NCBI GenBank assembly: GCA_020002185.1
Contig: CM034543.1
Coordinates: 4,558,413 to 4,622,412, forward strand
Source of the DNA: Paraescarpia echinospica
Taxonomy: Eukaryota; Annelida; Polychaeta; Sabellida; Siboglinidae
Reading direction: 5' to 3'
Length of the DNA stretch: 64,000 nucleotides
Part shown: one piece after another, positions 46,661 to 58,900 of the stretch
How the letters are laid out: each line of letters begins with the position of its first letter
How positions within the stretch are numbered: the first letter of the stretch is position 1
The notes under the pieces: generated by a model
Databases searched by the model: none
Told to the model about the DNA's origin: nothing
The model's input: only the letters and a program-made list of their open reading frames with translations
Made by a program: the position numbers and the translations under genes

Positions 46661-48040
46661 CCTGACACACCTGATGCGGCACCACCACTTCCTGACACAC
46701 CTGATGTGGCACCACCATTTCCAGCCACACCTGATGTAGCACCACCACTTCCAGCCACACCTGATGCAGCACCACCACTTCCAGCCACACCTGATGCAGC
46801 ACCACCACTTCCAGCCACACCTGATGCAACACCACCACTTCCAGCCACACCTGATGCAACACCACCACTTCCAGCCACACCTGATGCAGCACCACCACTT
46901 CCAGCCACACCTGATGTAGCACCACCACTTCCTGACACACCTGATGCAGCACCACCACTCCCAGCCACACCTGATGCTGCACCACCATTTCCAGCCACAC
47001 GTGATGTAGCACCACCACTTCCAGCCACACCTGATGCAGCACCACCACTCCCAGGCACACCTGATGTAGCACCACCACTTCCAGCCACACCTGATGCAGC
47101 ACCACCACTTCCAGCCACACCTGATGCAGCACCACCACTTCCAGCCACACCTGATGCAGCACCACCACTTCCAGCCACACCTGATGCAGCACCACCACTT
47201 CCAGCCACACCTGATGCAGCACCACCACTTCCAGCCACACCTGATGCCGCACCACCATTTCCAGCCACACCTGATGCAGCACCACCACTTCCTGACACAC
47301 CTGATGCAGCACCACCACTTCCAGCCACACCTGATGCAGCACCACCACTTCCAGCCACACCTGATGCCGCACCACCACTTCCAGCCACACCTGATGCAGC
47401 ACCACCACTTCCTGACACACCTGATGCAGCACCACCACTTCCAGCCACACCTGATGCAGCATCACCACTTCCAGCCACACCTGATGCCGCACCACCACTT
47501 CCAGCCACACCTGATGCAGCACCACCACTTCCAGGCACACCTGATGCAACACCACCACTTCCAGCCACACCTGATGCAGCACCACCACTTCCAGCCACAC
47601 CTGATGCATCACCACCACTTCCAGCCACACCTGATGCAGCACCACCACTTCCAGCCACACTTGATACAGCACCACCACTTCCAGCCACACCTGATGTAGC
47701 ACCACCAATTCCAGGCACACCTGATGCAGCACCACCACTTCCAGCCACACCTGATGCAGCACCACCACTTTCAGCCACACCTGATGCAGCACCACCACTT
47801 CCAGCCACACCTGATGCATCACCACCACTTCCAGGCACACCTGATGCAGCACCACCACTTCCAGGCACACCTGATACAGCACCACCACTTCCAGCCACAC
47901 CTGATGTAGCACCACCACTTCCAGGCACACCTGATGCAGCACCACCACTTCCAGCCACACCTGATGCAGCACCACCACTTCCAGCCACACCTGATACAGC
48001 ACCACCACTTCCAGCCACACCTGACGCAGCACCCATCTTC
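46660..48040. repeat. 30 bp minisatellite, ~46 units, encoding PPLPATPDAA in one frame
   Basis: Highly regular 30 bp unit (CACCACCACTTCCAGCCACA plus CCTGATGCAG) with variants at a few fixed positions: CTTCCTGACAC, GATGTAGC, GATGCATC, CCAGGCAC. With 30 divisible by three, all frames stay open: PPLPATPDAA on plus, GGAASGVAGS on minus, and others. It grows out of the Pro/Thr-rich C-terminal coding end of the pogo transposase. Open frames of ~490-517 codons here are products of the repeat, not evidence of genes. Confidence 0.95.
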
Positions 48041-48560
48041 CCTCACCTTGTTGTCTCGGTTAGCTCGACTGTGACATCGGAAAATGGGGGGGGGTGCTGT
48101 TGGAAATTTGTTGCCTCTGTGCCACTGTAATTTCAGCTTCTCCGCTGTCTTGCTATCTCGGCTGTGAACTCGTAACATCCGAACAAACACGCGGGGATCA
48201 GTACTATTTTTTTTACGTCGCGCCATTGCTGTCAATTTACCTTCTCCACCTTCTCTCCGCTGTCTCCACTCACATGATGATATCCGAAAAGGGGGTGGTG
48301 TGCTTTCAAATTTTTTTCGCCACCACACCAACTATTACTGGGGGGCAGAAAACAATCTGTCTACCCTCCAATTGCACACACCTTTCAGTCAAAAAAAAAA
48401 AACATTAATCGTCTCAAAAAATTTACATTTCCACCCGCCATTGACACTCGCCACAAAAACAAACATTCCCGCTCACATTTAATGGGGGGGCAGAACCATG
48501 TCTGCCATCCAGAGAAATTCCGGGGGGCAGCTGCCCTTTCCCCCTGTTCCCGCGTTTATG
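48041..48560. mobile_element. MITE relic related to 22,717-23,062
   Basis: Shares TTAGCTCGACTGTGACATCG, CCACCCGCCATTGACACTCG, GCTCACATTTAATGGGG and the right end GGGGGCAGCTGCCC...CTGTTCCCGCG with the MITE in the first plus-arm intron. The left end is unclear because it merges with the minisatellite. Confidence 0.65.
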
Positions 48561-49062
48561 TCTAGAGGGCACGTGCCCCCCCTAGCCCTCCTGAAACCGT
48601 TTATGCAATTGATGCATAAATGCCGAAGGCGGGTGTTTGGTCCACTTCGTTCTGGCATCCATTCGACTAATCATTCTCACTGATCTCAGACTTCTGTGTG
48701 GCAACTTCGACACATCATCCCACGAAGAGTACACACACGAAAACCGTTTATGCTTTAACTAGGCTTTTAATTATAGGCGATCAAAATGACCACAAAGTTG
48801 TGACAATGCCATTTCTAACGTCTTTGCATTAACTTTCTGTCCAATATTGCATATGTTAAGGCACTAGGCACTTTCACGAATGCATCTAGTATGTTTACAT
48901 TGATTTTTCACTCCTTTAAGAAAGCCTAACCAGCTTCCATCATCTAGTTCCGATTTACTTTTCCTCCTAGACTAGAGTCAACACATTAACATTGGAACGT
49001 TGCCTTTCTCTCTTGATCCACCAACATTTGAAATTGGAAAATATACACAATTCCAGCTGCTG
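48561..49062. other. no gene seen
   Basis: Unassigned DNA between the MITE relic and the start of arm homology at about 49,063. No reading frame of note. Confidence 0.45.
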
Positions 49063-49993
49063 TCATTTGAAAACTTGCGTCTGTAACATTCCTTATCTTC
49101 CTTAGCTTCCTAACATATCCAGCTCGGACAAATTAATATTGCGTATCAGTTTTGAAATTGACCACCACCCCCCTTTTGTCTTGATGCACTTCAGAGGTTG
49201 GTTTCTAAGGATTTAGGCACAAAAGAAGTTACCTTATTATTATCACTCCAGTCTTCATCCCATAAATATGTAGGATATTTAGCACATTATAAATTCTTTA
49301 CAAAATCAACACTCAAGAAGATGTTTAAAGTATTTTATTGTTGTGTTTCTTTTTACATTAACACATTCTTTTTGTTGTTGACAAACCACAGAAATGTGCA
49401 GTTATTATTGAATAATAAAAATACACACAGAACAAAACAGTCGGCTCATGAGAAAAGTTATATTTATGTGTCATCTTAAATACTCAATAATTAAATTATC
49501 TGAATAACTCCACATGGCCATCTATAGGTAAATATAACGCTGGATTGACTTGATTGTGTCAAACAGGAGAGCTGTGTTAAACAGTGACAGAGCATGGAAC
49601 ACTTTACTAAAGAATGACGGCACGTGAACACATTATACAGGGTCCGTGGAGACAACACCATCTGTTTTAGACTCTAAGGGACGCAGTGATGCAAATGTCC
49701 TACGGCCAATTCTAATCTGAAATGTGCATACAACATTCCGGATTTATTCTGCATTGTACATGAATACGAGTCTGTATGAATAGACACTACTCTGAATCTT
49801 TCATGTTGAAAGTCTATTTGAATAGGTCTACTCCATGCTCCACACTGAGTGTCTGTGTGAATAAAAGGTCTACTTTGTGTCATCCATGCTGTGAGTCTAT
49901 GTGAATAGGTCAACTGTGTTCCACATTGAGTATCAGTGTGAATAGATGGTCTACTCTGTGTGCCCATGATGTGAGTTTGTGTGTATAGGAGGT
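49063..49993 (-). other. WDR19: WDR19 3' UTR and flank (minus copy)
   Basis: Counterpart of 34,206-35,047 on the other strand. It contains several divergent GTGTGAATAGA-GGTCTACTCTG-like repeats just after the stop (49,760-49,995), more than in the plus copy. ATTATTGAATAATAAAAA-type AATAAA words lie near 49,410-49,420. Confidence 0.6.
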
Positions 49994-52900
49994 CTACTCC
50001 GTGTCGTCCATGCTGAGGATCTTGGAGGGATCCTTCAGTTTCTGCAGGTTGTGGGAAGGGACACTCTGGCAGCACATGGGGCACGACGCTTCAACCTCCA
50101 CATGGCTAGAGGGACAAAGAATCGGTGATGTTCATCAGTCAAACGTAATCTCTAAAGATACTAATCTTTGCAAATATTACAATCAGCTACATTGTCATTA
50201 TTATAACAGTAGCACACAGGAAGACCTCGTTTTAAAATATTTGTGTTATAAGTATTTATTTATTAGTATAGATTACATATAATTTCAAATGAAACAAATG
50301 GTGGAATATCAATAATAACAATTATAAAATTGTCAATGGAAATGTTTCCATTTTCCATGATCGACATTACAATAACACACGTCAACAACATTTACCTAAA
50401 GTTAGCACAGTTAGAAGCTAGTGTGCTAGATTATTCAGGGCTGGAGACGTTTCTCAACTGACCTGAGGAACTCAGAGAGCAGGGCTGGGAAGTCACAGTT
50501 GGGACAAGTCGTGATGTCTTCTTTCACTACATGACGCCCCTGCAAACACGGCACAAGACAATGTCGCATCACTATGTCACAAGCATGGCACATTAATGTC
50601 ACAAGCACGGCACACTTCAATGTCACAAGCTCACTGTGACAATGCAGTAGGGCCACTCACTGTGACAATGCAGTAGGGCCAATCACTGTAACAAAGCAGT
50701 AAGGCCACTCACCATGACAATGAAGTAGGGCCACTCCCTGCTCACCCTAACAATGCAGTAGGGCCACTCACCATGACTATGCAGTAGGGCCACTCACCGT
50801 GACAATGAAGTAGGGCCACTCACCGTAACAATGCAGTAGGGCAGGTTATTCTTGCACTCGGGACACACGAGCTGAGTCTGAGGCAACTGAAAGTTGCAGT
50901 AAGGACACGGCGAATCAGGCTCCTCCTCCTCTGTCTTGTCTGGCTTCCTGTGTCACACAGAAATGTTTGGCACAACAATAATTAAGTGCATCTCATTGTA
51001 CCACACAGAATTAAAGCATCTCACTAATAGAGAAATAACAAAGTCAATGTTCGTTGCTCTGCATGACTACAGAACAATGTTTTAAACTAAAGTCGAACTT
51101 TGCTTTATAGTCACTTTGTAATTAAGGTCACCAAAGACAGTCTCAAATTGTTTCTAAAACAGTAGTGTATAGGGAATGAGTCTTGCTAATACAGTCACCT
51201 TGTCATTAAGGTCACCAAAGGAAATGAATCCTGTTACTACAGTCACCTTGTCGTTAACGTCACCAAAGGAAATGAGTCCTGATAATAGTCACCTTGTAAT
51301 TAAGATCATCAAAGGAAATGAGTCATGCTAATACAATCACCTTGTAGTTAATGTCACCAAAGGACATGAGCCCTGTTAATAGTCACCTTGTCATTAAGGT
51401 CACCAAAGGAAATTAGTCCTGCTAATACAGTCACCTTGTATTTTGGTCAGTTTGGATGAGTCCCAACGATGACATTAACAGCCAGGTTTCACTGTACTAT
51501 AAATAGCAGGTATGAAAACTCACACTATGAGACACTGCAACCAACACAGCTGTCTAACTTGAACCAGCAACAAGCATGTGTTATCCACAGCTTCAGATGC
51601 ATCACCTTCACTTTGCAGATGATGTAGCTATATTGGCCACTTTAAATGATGTGGCAGAAAAGCTGTTTCAGTGTGTGGAAGACACGTCCAATACATCTCA
51701 ATGCCAACAGAACCACAACTTGCTGATGAACGCATCAAACACAACTTGTGTGAAAACGTTATAAGGCATAACACTGGAACATGTAAAGAACTTCAGATAC
51801 AATGGATCATCAGCTCACAACTCAACGGTGTCGAACTTTGAACAAGTTTGTTTACTCTACATTGCTTCAGTTCACTCAGCTGTATGAAAGAGTACCTGGC
51901 TGTAGACAGTGGTGGATATTTATGTACGAATAGTCTTCATGCATTAATTGCAGCATAGCTGAATACTTCCCAGAGAAGTCGAGATGGTGTTTGATTGAAC
52001 AGGGCTGCCAGGAAATAAAGTGTAAAGCGCTTTGAGCAGTGCTGATGACTGGATGCTGCGCTATATATTAACTTACCTTTTCTTACAATTCAATGAAGGA
52101 TTCAAACTAAAAGGAGAGTACAAATCTGCATTGCCTGCAACAGACTGGAGAGTCTGGAAGTCAGATCTTTGTTGGGACACTTGTACTTGAGGTCTTATGA
52201 TATGACTGAAGAGATTCATCAGACTGGATGGTTCAAATGAGTGATTTGTTGACTTATTTCGCAGTCAATTTACCGTTTCTCCAGTGATATTTCAATTGTT
52301 ATCGGCATTCTTCATCAAACAACTACCACTAGTTGGCGCCAGTAGTAATTGATTACCATGGTGCCATCTAGCGGTAGTTGTCTGATGAAAGTTGCTGATA
52401 GCAATTAGAATGTTACAGGAATAAAAAGGTAAATAAATTGACTGCAAAATATGTAACAATACTACCCTCTTATGACATTGATAAGTTGTCCTACTTACCG
52501 GACAATGCCCTCGATCTTCTTCTTGTACTTGAGGTCAATCTTGTCGCGGTACTCAGGTCGCATCAACATGGCTGCATAGCTGAAGGACGAGTTACGCAGA
52601 CCAGAGCGATGACACTCGATGACAGTCGACGTGAGGATAGGCACGATGTCTAAACACACAACATGTGTCACTGGTGTCAGTATCAGCAACAGACACATGT
52701 CTGTGTCACTAGATTGACACTTGTTGTTATTTGGGGTGATTTGTAGGATGGCAGGGTGGCACAAGTTGTTATTTGGGATGACTCATATGATGGAAGGGTT
52801 GCACAAGGTTTTATTTGGAGTGACTTGTAGGATGGCAGAGTGGCACAAGTTATTATTTGGGTTGACTCATAGGATAGAAAGGTGGCACAAGTTGTTATTT

Positions 52901-55900
52901 GGGGTGACTTTTAGGATGGAAGGGTGGCACAAGTTGCTACTTGGGATGACTTGAAGGATGGAAGATGGCACAAATTGCTACTTGGGGTGACTTGTAGGAT
53001 GGAAGGGTGACAAGATGTTACTTGGGGTGACCTGTAGTATGGAAGGGTGGCACAAATGTCTTCAAAGACTCACGTGATGGGAACTTGCTGATGTTGTTGG
53101 CTACACGAATCAACATGCGGGCACCCTTCAGATGGTCACCTCGCTTCACGTGGATCTGCAGCAAGGCATCATGGGAATTACATAACATTTATTTTTTTCC
53201 GTAAGTGAAAGAAAGATGTAATAGGTGTGACAGTACCTTGACAAGGCAATAGCTGTGAAAGATGGAATAGATGTACTTTGACAAGACCGTAGCTGTGAAA
53301 GATGGAATAGATGTACCTTGACAAGACTGTAGCTGTGAAAGATGGAATAGGTGTACCTTGACAAGACTGTAGCTGTGAAAGATGGAATAGATGTACCTTG
53401 ACAAGACTGTAGCTGTGAAAGATGGAATAGATGTACCTTGACAAGGCTATAGCTGTGAAAGATGGAATAGATGTACCTTGACAAGAATGTAGCTGTGAAA
53501 GATGGAATAGATGTACCTTGACAAGACTGCAGCTGTGAAAGATGGAATAGATGTACCTTGACAAGGCTATAGCTGTGAAAGATGGAATAGATGTATCTTG
53601 ACAAGACTGTAGCTGTGAAAGATGAAACAGATGTACCTTGACAAGGCTATAGCTGTGAAAGATGGAATAGATGTACCTTGACAAGGCAATAGCTGTGAAA
53701 GATGAAATAGATGTACCTTGACAAGACTGTAGCTGTGAAAGATGGAATAGATGTACCTTGTCAAGACTGTAGCTGTGAAAGATGGAATAGATGTACCTTG
53801 ACAAGACTGTAGCTGTGAAAGATGGAATAGATGTACCTTGACAAGACTGTAGCTGTGAAAGATGGAATAGATGTACCTTGACAAGGCTATAGCTGTGAAA
53901 GATGGAATAGATGTACCTTGACAAGAATGTAGCTGTGAAAGATGGAATAGATGTATCTTGACAAGACTGTAGCTGTGAAAGATGAAACAGATGTACCTTG
54001 ACAAGGCTATAGCTGTGAAAGATGGAATAGATGTACCTTGACAAGGCAATAGCTGTGAAAGATGAAATAGATGTACCTTGACAAGACTGTAGCTGTGAAA
54101 GATGGAATAGATGTACCTTGTCAAGACTGTAGCTGTGAAAGATGGAATAGATGTACCTTGACAAGACTGTAGCTGTGAAAGATGGAATAGATGTACCTTG
54201 ACAAGACTGTAGCTGTGAAAGATGGAATAGATGTACCTTGACAAGACTGTAGCTGTGAAAGATGAAACAGATGTACCTTGAAAAGGCTATAGCTGTGAAA
54301 GATGGAATAGATGTACCTTGACAAGGCTATAGCTGTGAAAGATGAAATACATGTACCTTGACAAGGCTATAGCTGCGAAAGATGAAATACATGTACCTTG
54401 ACAAGACTGTAGCTGTGAAAGATGGAATAGATGTACCTTGACAAGACTGTAGCTGTGAAAGATGGAATAGATGTACCTTGACAAGACTGTAGCTGTGAAA
54501 GATTGAATAGATGTACCTTGACAAGACTGTAGCTGTGAAAGATTGAATAGATGTACCTTGACAAGACTGTAGCTGTGAAAGATGAAACAGATGTACCTTG
54601 AAAAGGCTATAGCTGTGAAAGATGGAATAGATGTACCTTGACAAGGCTATAGCTGTGAAAGATGAAATACATGTACCTTGACAAGGCTATAGCTGCGAAA
54701 GATGAAATACATGTACCTTGACAAGACTGTAGCTGTGAAAGATGGAATGAATGTACCTTGACAAGACTGTAGCTGTGAAAGATGAAACAGATGTACCTTG
54801 ACAAGTATGTAGCTGTGAAAGATGGAATAAATGTACCTTGACAAGAATGTAGCTGTCCCAGTGTGACCAATCAAATAGATGTATCTTGACAAGAATGTAG
54901 CTGTGAAAGATGGAATGAATGTACTTTGACAAGACTGTAGCTGTGAAAGATGAAACAGATGTACGTTGACAAGTATGTAGCTGTGAAAGATGGAATAAAT
55001 GTACCTTGACAAGAATGTAGCTGTCCCAGTGTGACCAATCAAATAGATGTACCTTGACAAGAATGTAGCTGTGAAAGATGGAATAAATATACCTTTACAA
55101 GAATGTAGCTGTCACAGTGTGACCAATCAAATAGATGTACCTTGACAAGAATGTAGCTGTGTAGAATCATAAGGTTGTTGGACATCTCGGCAGGTATCTT
55201 GATGTTGTTCTTCTTCAGTTCCTGGTACATGCTGAACAGCACGTCGTGGGCATTGCGGTAGTTGCCTACAGAGAGCCACTTCAGTGAGAACATGCCTCAT
55301 GGATACAGTATTGGCCTGTCTCCATTATTCACCTTTGTACGATTCTATTTACAGATCAGGGGCCCGTTTCATAAAGCGGCTAAGAACGTTCTTAATGCTA
55401 AGATGATTGTCTTAATAAATGACTTTATTTTTTTAATATAAGTGAACACAGGAGTTTACGCAAACATGTGATGCTAAGTAATCGTGTAACTTTAAGTATG
55501 TTTCATGAAACCAGCCCCAGGTCAATAACAAATATATAAGTAGTAGAATGCTACATTTGTATATGATGGACTTGGTCCGCAATAGAGTCTTGAAAAAAAA
55601 ATCATGATCCTAATATCTATGGAATCATTTCATACTAGTTTCATTGGTTGGCAGGTAGAGAAAGAAATGCTCCCCCTTGAAATGGCACAGAATGCTGCGT
55701 ATAAAAAATGTAAAGTGAGACTTGCGAACTATAAATAGTGAAACACAATGTACCTGTTTCATGATGTTATTCTAGTGGCAACAAGGGTTAATATTGTAAA
55801 CATTCATAATGTATAAAAAAAGCACTGCACATCTTAAATCAACAAATTACAAATCTAATTTGTTACAATATTCTATCACTCTATTGAGATAACTTTTGTG

Positions 55901-58900
55901 ACACCATCATTGTTTATTTGACAACAACTCTCTGTTTCTCACAACAAACACTCAGTGACACTACAGAACAGACACAACATACTAATAGAAGACATACCAC
56001 CGGAGAGGTAATGTGATGGGGCAGATGATGGTGTGTGCAACAGAGGGTGCCACTTAGGGTGTGTTCAGTATCAATAAGGGGCACCACTGAGGGTGTGTTC
56101 AGTATCAATAAAGGGCACCACTGATGGTGTGTTCAGTATCAATAAAGGGCACCAATGTGGGTGTGTGTAACATCAACAGAGGGCGCCACTGAGGGTGTGT
56201 TCAGTATCAATAAAGGGCACCACAGAGGCTGTGTTCAGTATCAATAAAGGGCACCACTGAGGGTGTGTTCAGTATCAATAAAGGGCATCACAGAGGGTGT
56301 GTTCAATATGAATAAAGGGCACCACTGAAGGTGTGTGTAACATCTACAGAAGGTGCCACTGAGGGTGTGTTCAATATCAATAAAGGGCACCACTGAGGAT
56401 GTGTGTAACATCAACAGAGGGTGCCACTGAGGGGGGATGTGACATCACTGACCAGCGTTCTGTTCCTCCCGTGCTATGATGATGGCTGTCCTGGCGGCCT
56501 CACGGAACTGCTTCAATGCCATGTAGAGGCGGAACAGATACTTGGCATCCTGAGACAGCAACATGAAGCAGTGAGAACAAAAAACACTGACTGTTTTATT
56601 CATGCAGTGTATGTAAGGATGATTTGTCAGAGTGCTACTCTTAATAAACAAGATAATGATAAACAATGCAAGTGGCTTAAAGGCAGTGCACATAATGCAA
56701 AAATGTACTGCACAGAAAGAAGTTACCATGAAGATAGTAATGATTATCTATGCAAAATCTTAACATCACTAATATTTAAACAGTAATAAATGCATAACAC
56801 TGCTGATCCACGTGCACATCTCAAATGTTTTTATGCAACAAACAAAAGAAAAGCATGAAAGAGGAAACTAAAAAAAGGTTTCTGTGATCATGCAATGTTT
56901 GTTTTAAGCTTGATGCTTCACACACAAGAATTCTATCATATTGGTCAACACAGACTCAGCAAACAGACAATACAATAACTCAAAATTAAAATATTGCAAT
57001 TCATAAGAAAGAAATGGCAAAATGACAAGACAAATAGCTTGTTCGACTGCTGCTGGCCATCAGAGTGAAGGCTGCAACTCAAAGAATTGCAGTTAAAACA
57101 AATGTGTCAGCAACAAACACAAAGTGTAGAATAAGTGGAAATTTGAAAGGAAAGTATTATCTAGAGCCTCTGTGAAGTGACCAGTGGAATGTCAAGGACA
57201 TGCTGCAAAAAATCACACGTCAAATATGTGGAAATAAAAAACAAGCCAAGCTTTCTAATGCACATGCAGGCATGATTCAATCCACAGAAATCAGGAATGT
57301 GGCATTTTGACAAGAACAGTAATGTTAAAAGGAACACCATTCAAGTTTCCACTGAAAGCATAACTGCGTAGATAATTGTATCACAAAATAGTGTTTTTGT
57401 ATATTTTTAAAGAGTTCATGTAAAATTATTGTAATATTTCTCAGAAAAAACTAAGAAATAGTTAATAATTTTACACCTGTTTTACCCAAAGTTTTCATTC
57501 TCTCTATTATTGCCATTGAGTTATTAATCACATTAAACACTAAAAACCACCATAGGAAATAAAAAGGGGAAACTACATACTTTGTTTACATGAAACTTAC
57601 TAAGACAATAACATTTGTTTAAATGAAATGTTGGCTTTTTACAGCAGGTTGGCAAGTTCAGTTATATTATCCCTTGGCTGCGATAAAGATTAGCATGAAC
57701 TTTAGATGAATCTCCTTAAGAGTAAGACAATATTATTATGACTGATGCTAGCAAACTGTGACAAATAAAAACATAAACAATTCACTTGGTCATGATTACT
57801 GGTACTGATTCTTCTTCTTACTTGATAATGACTGATTATACAAAATAGCCATCATCTCAATGAAGATGTCAGTGGATTGAAACAAATTAAAACAGTAGCA
57901 AGATCATTCCAGAAGTGAACATTACTGAATTCACCACTAAACTCCACTTTCATTAAACATATTTCTTCAAGTTTCAAAATGTGCAATCTTAATGTAAAGT
58001 GAATTCCATGTACGTTCTTTCCAAATTGTGTTCTATTACTTTAAAATTTAAAAAGTTTTAATACTACTTTTTTAAGTTTTGCTTCATTTAAACAATTTGT
58101 GAACATTGCTGTTTTTGGTAATTCTACTCGTTCCACAAACAAATACAGCGTTTTTGCGAGAGAGCGCAGAGGTGACCTTGGGAGCGCCATCTGTCTCGCC
58201 CATCAGGTTCTCAATGAGGGTCTTTGTGAGATTGTGGTCATCTGCTATGCCCACTGTCTCTATGGCCAGATTCAGAGCCTGGTCAGTGTTGTCATCATGG
58301 CAACGCAGCAAGTTCTTCATCGCCTGAAATTAGGTCACCAGTGAATGACAGTAAGTGACATGCTGATGACTTCTATGTCATGTCAGTTGACATTCTCCCT
58401 GCTACAAGACAACAGAGAGAAGACACAAATAAATATCAGACTGTTGACGTCAACTCCACTCCATGACAGACCGTTTGAGGCCAGCAAGCCAGGTGTCCTA
58501 ATCTGAAACAACACCACTCTACAACAGACCACTTGAAGCTAGCAAGCCAGGTGTCTTAATCTGAAACAACACCACTCTAGGACAGACCGCTTGAGGCTAG
58601 CAAGCCAGGTGTCTTAATCTGAAACAACATCACTCCACGACAGACCACTTGAAGCTAGCAAGCCAGGTGTCCTAATCTGAAATGAAGCACCCCAGTTAGT
58701 GACGCCAACACAAGAGTTGTGCATTACCTTTGGCACCCCATCAATTTCCCCCATGAGAAAGTCAATGAGCTGTCTGGTCAGCTGGTCATCGTTGGCTTGA
58801 CCGACTGTCTCTATGGCCATAGTGAGGGCAGCACTGTCCTCAACATCCGGACAACGCAGGAAGTGTTTCAAGGCCTGCAAGACACGACGCCATGCAACAC

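Noticed and set aside
46555..48331. Very long open frames (up to 517 codons on plus, 493 on minus) that look like a proline- or glycine-rich structural protein
   Set aside because: They are read-through of a 30 bp tandem repeat that is open in all frames on both strands; no start context, splice structure or non-repeat domain supports a gene.
53178..54644. Open frames of 225-328 codons with [14 protein letters not shown] repeats
   Set aside because: Products of the 40 bp intronic minisatellite; the repeat is non-coding intron of WDR19.
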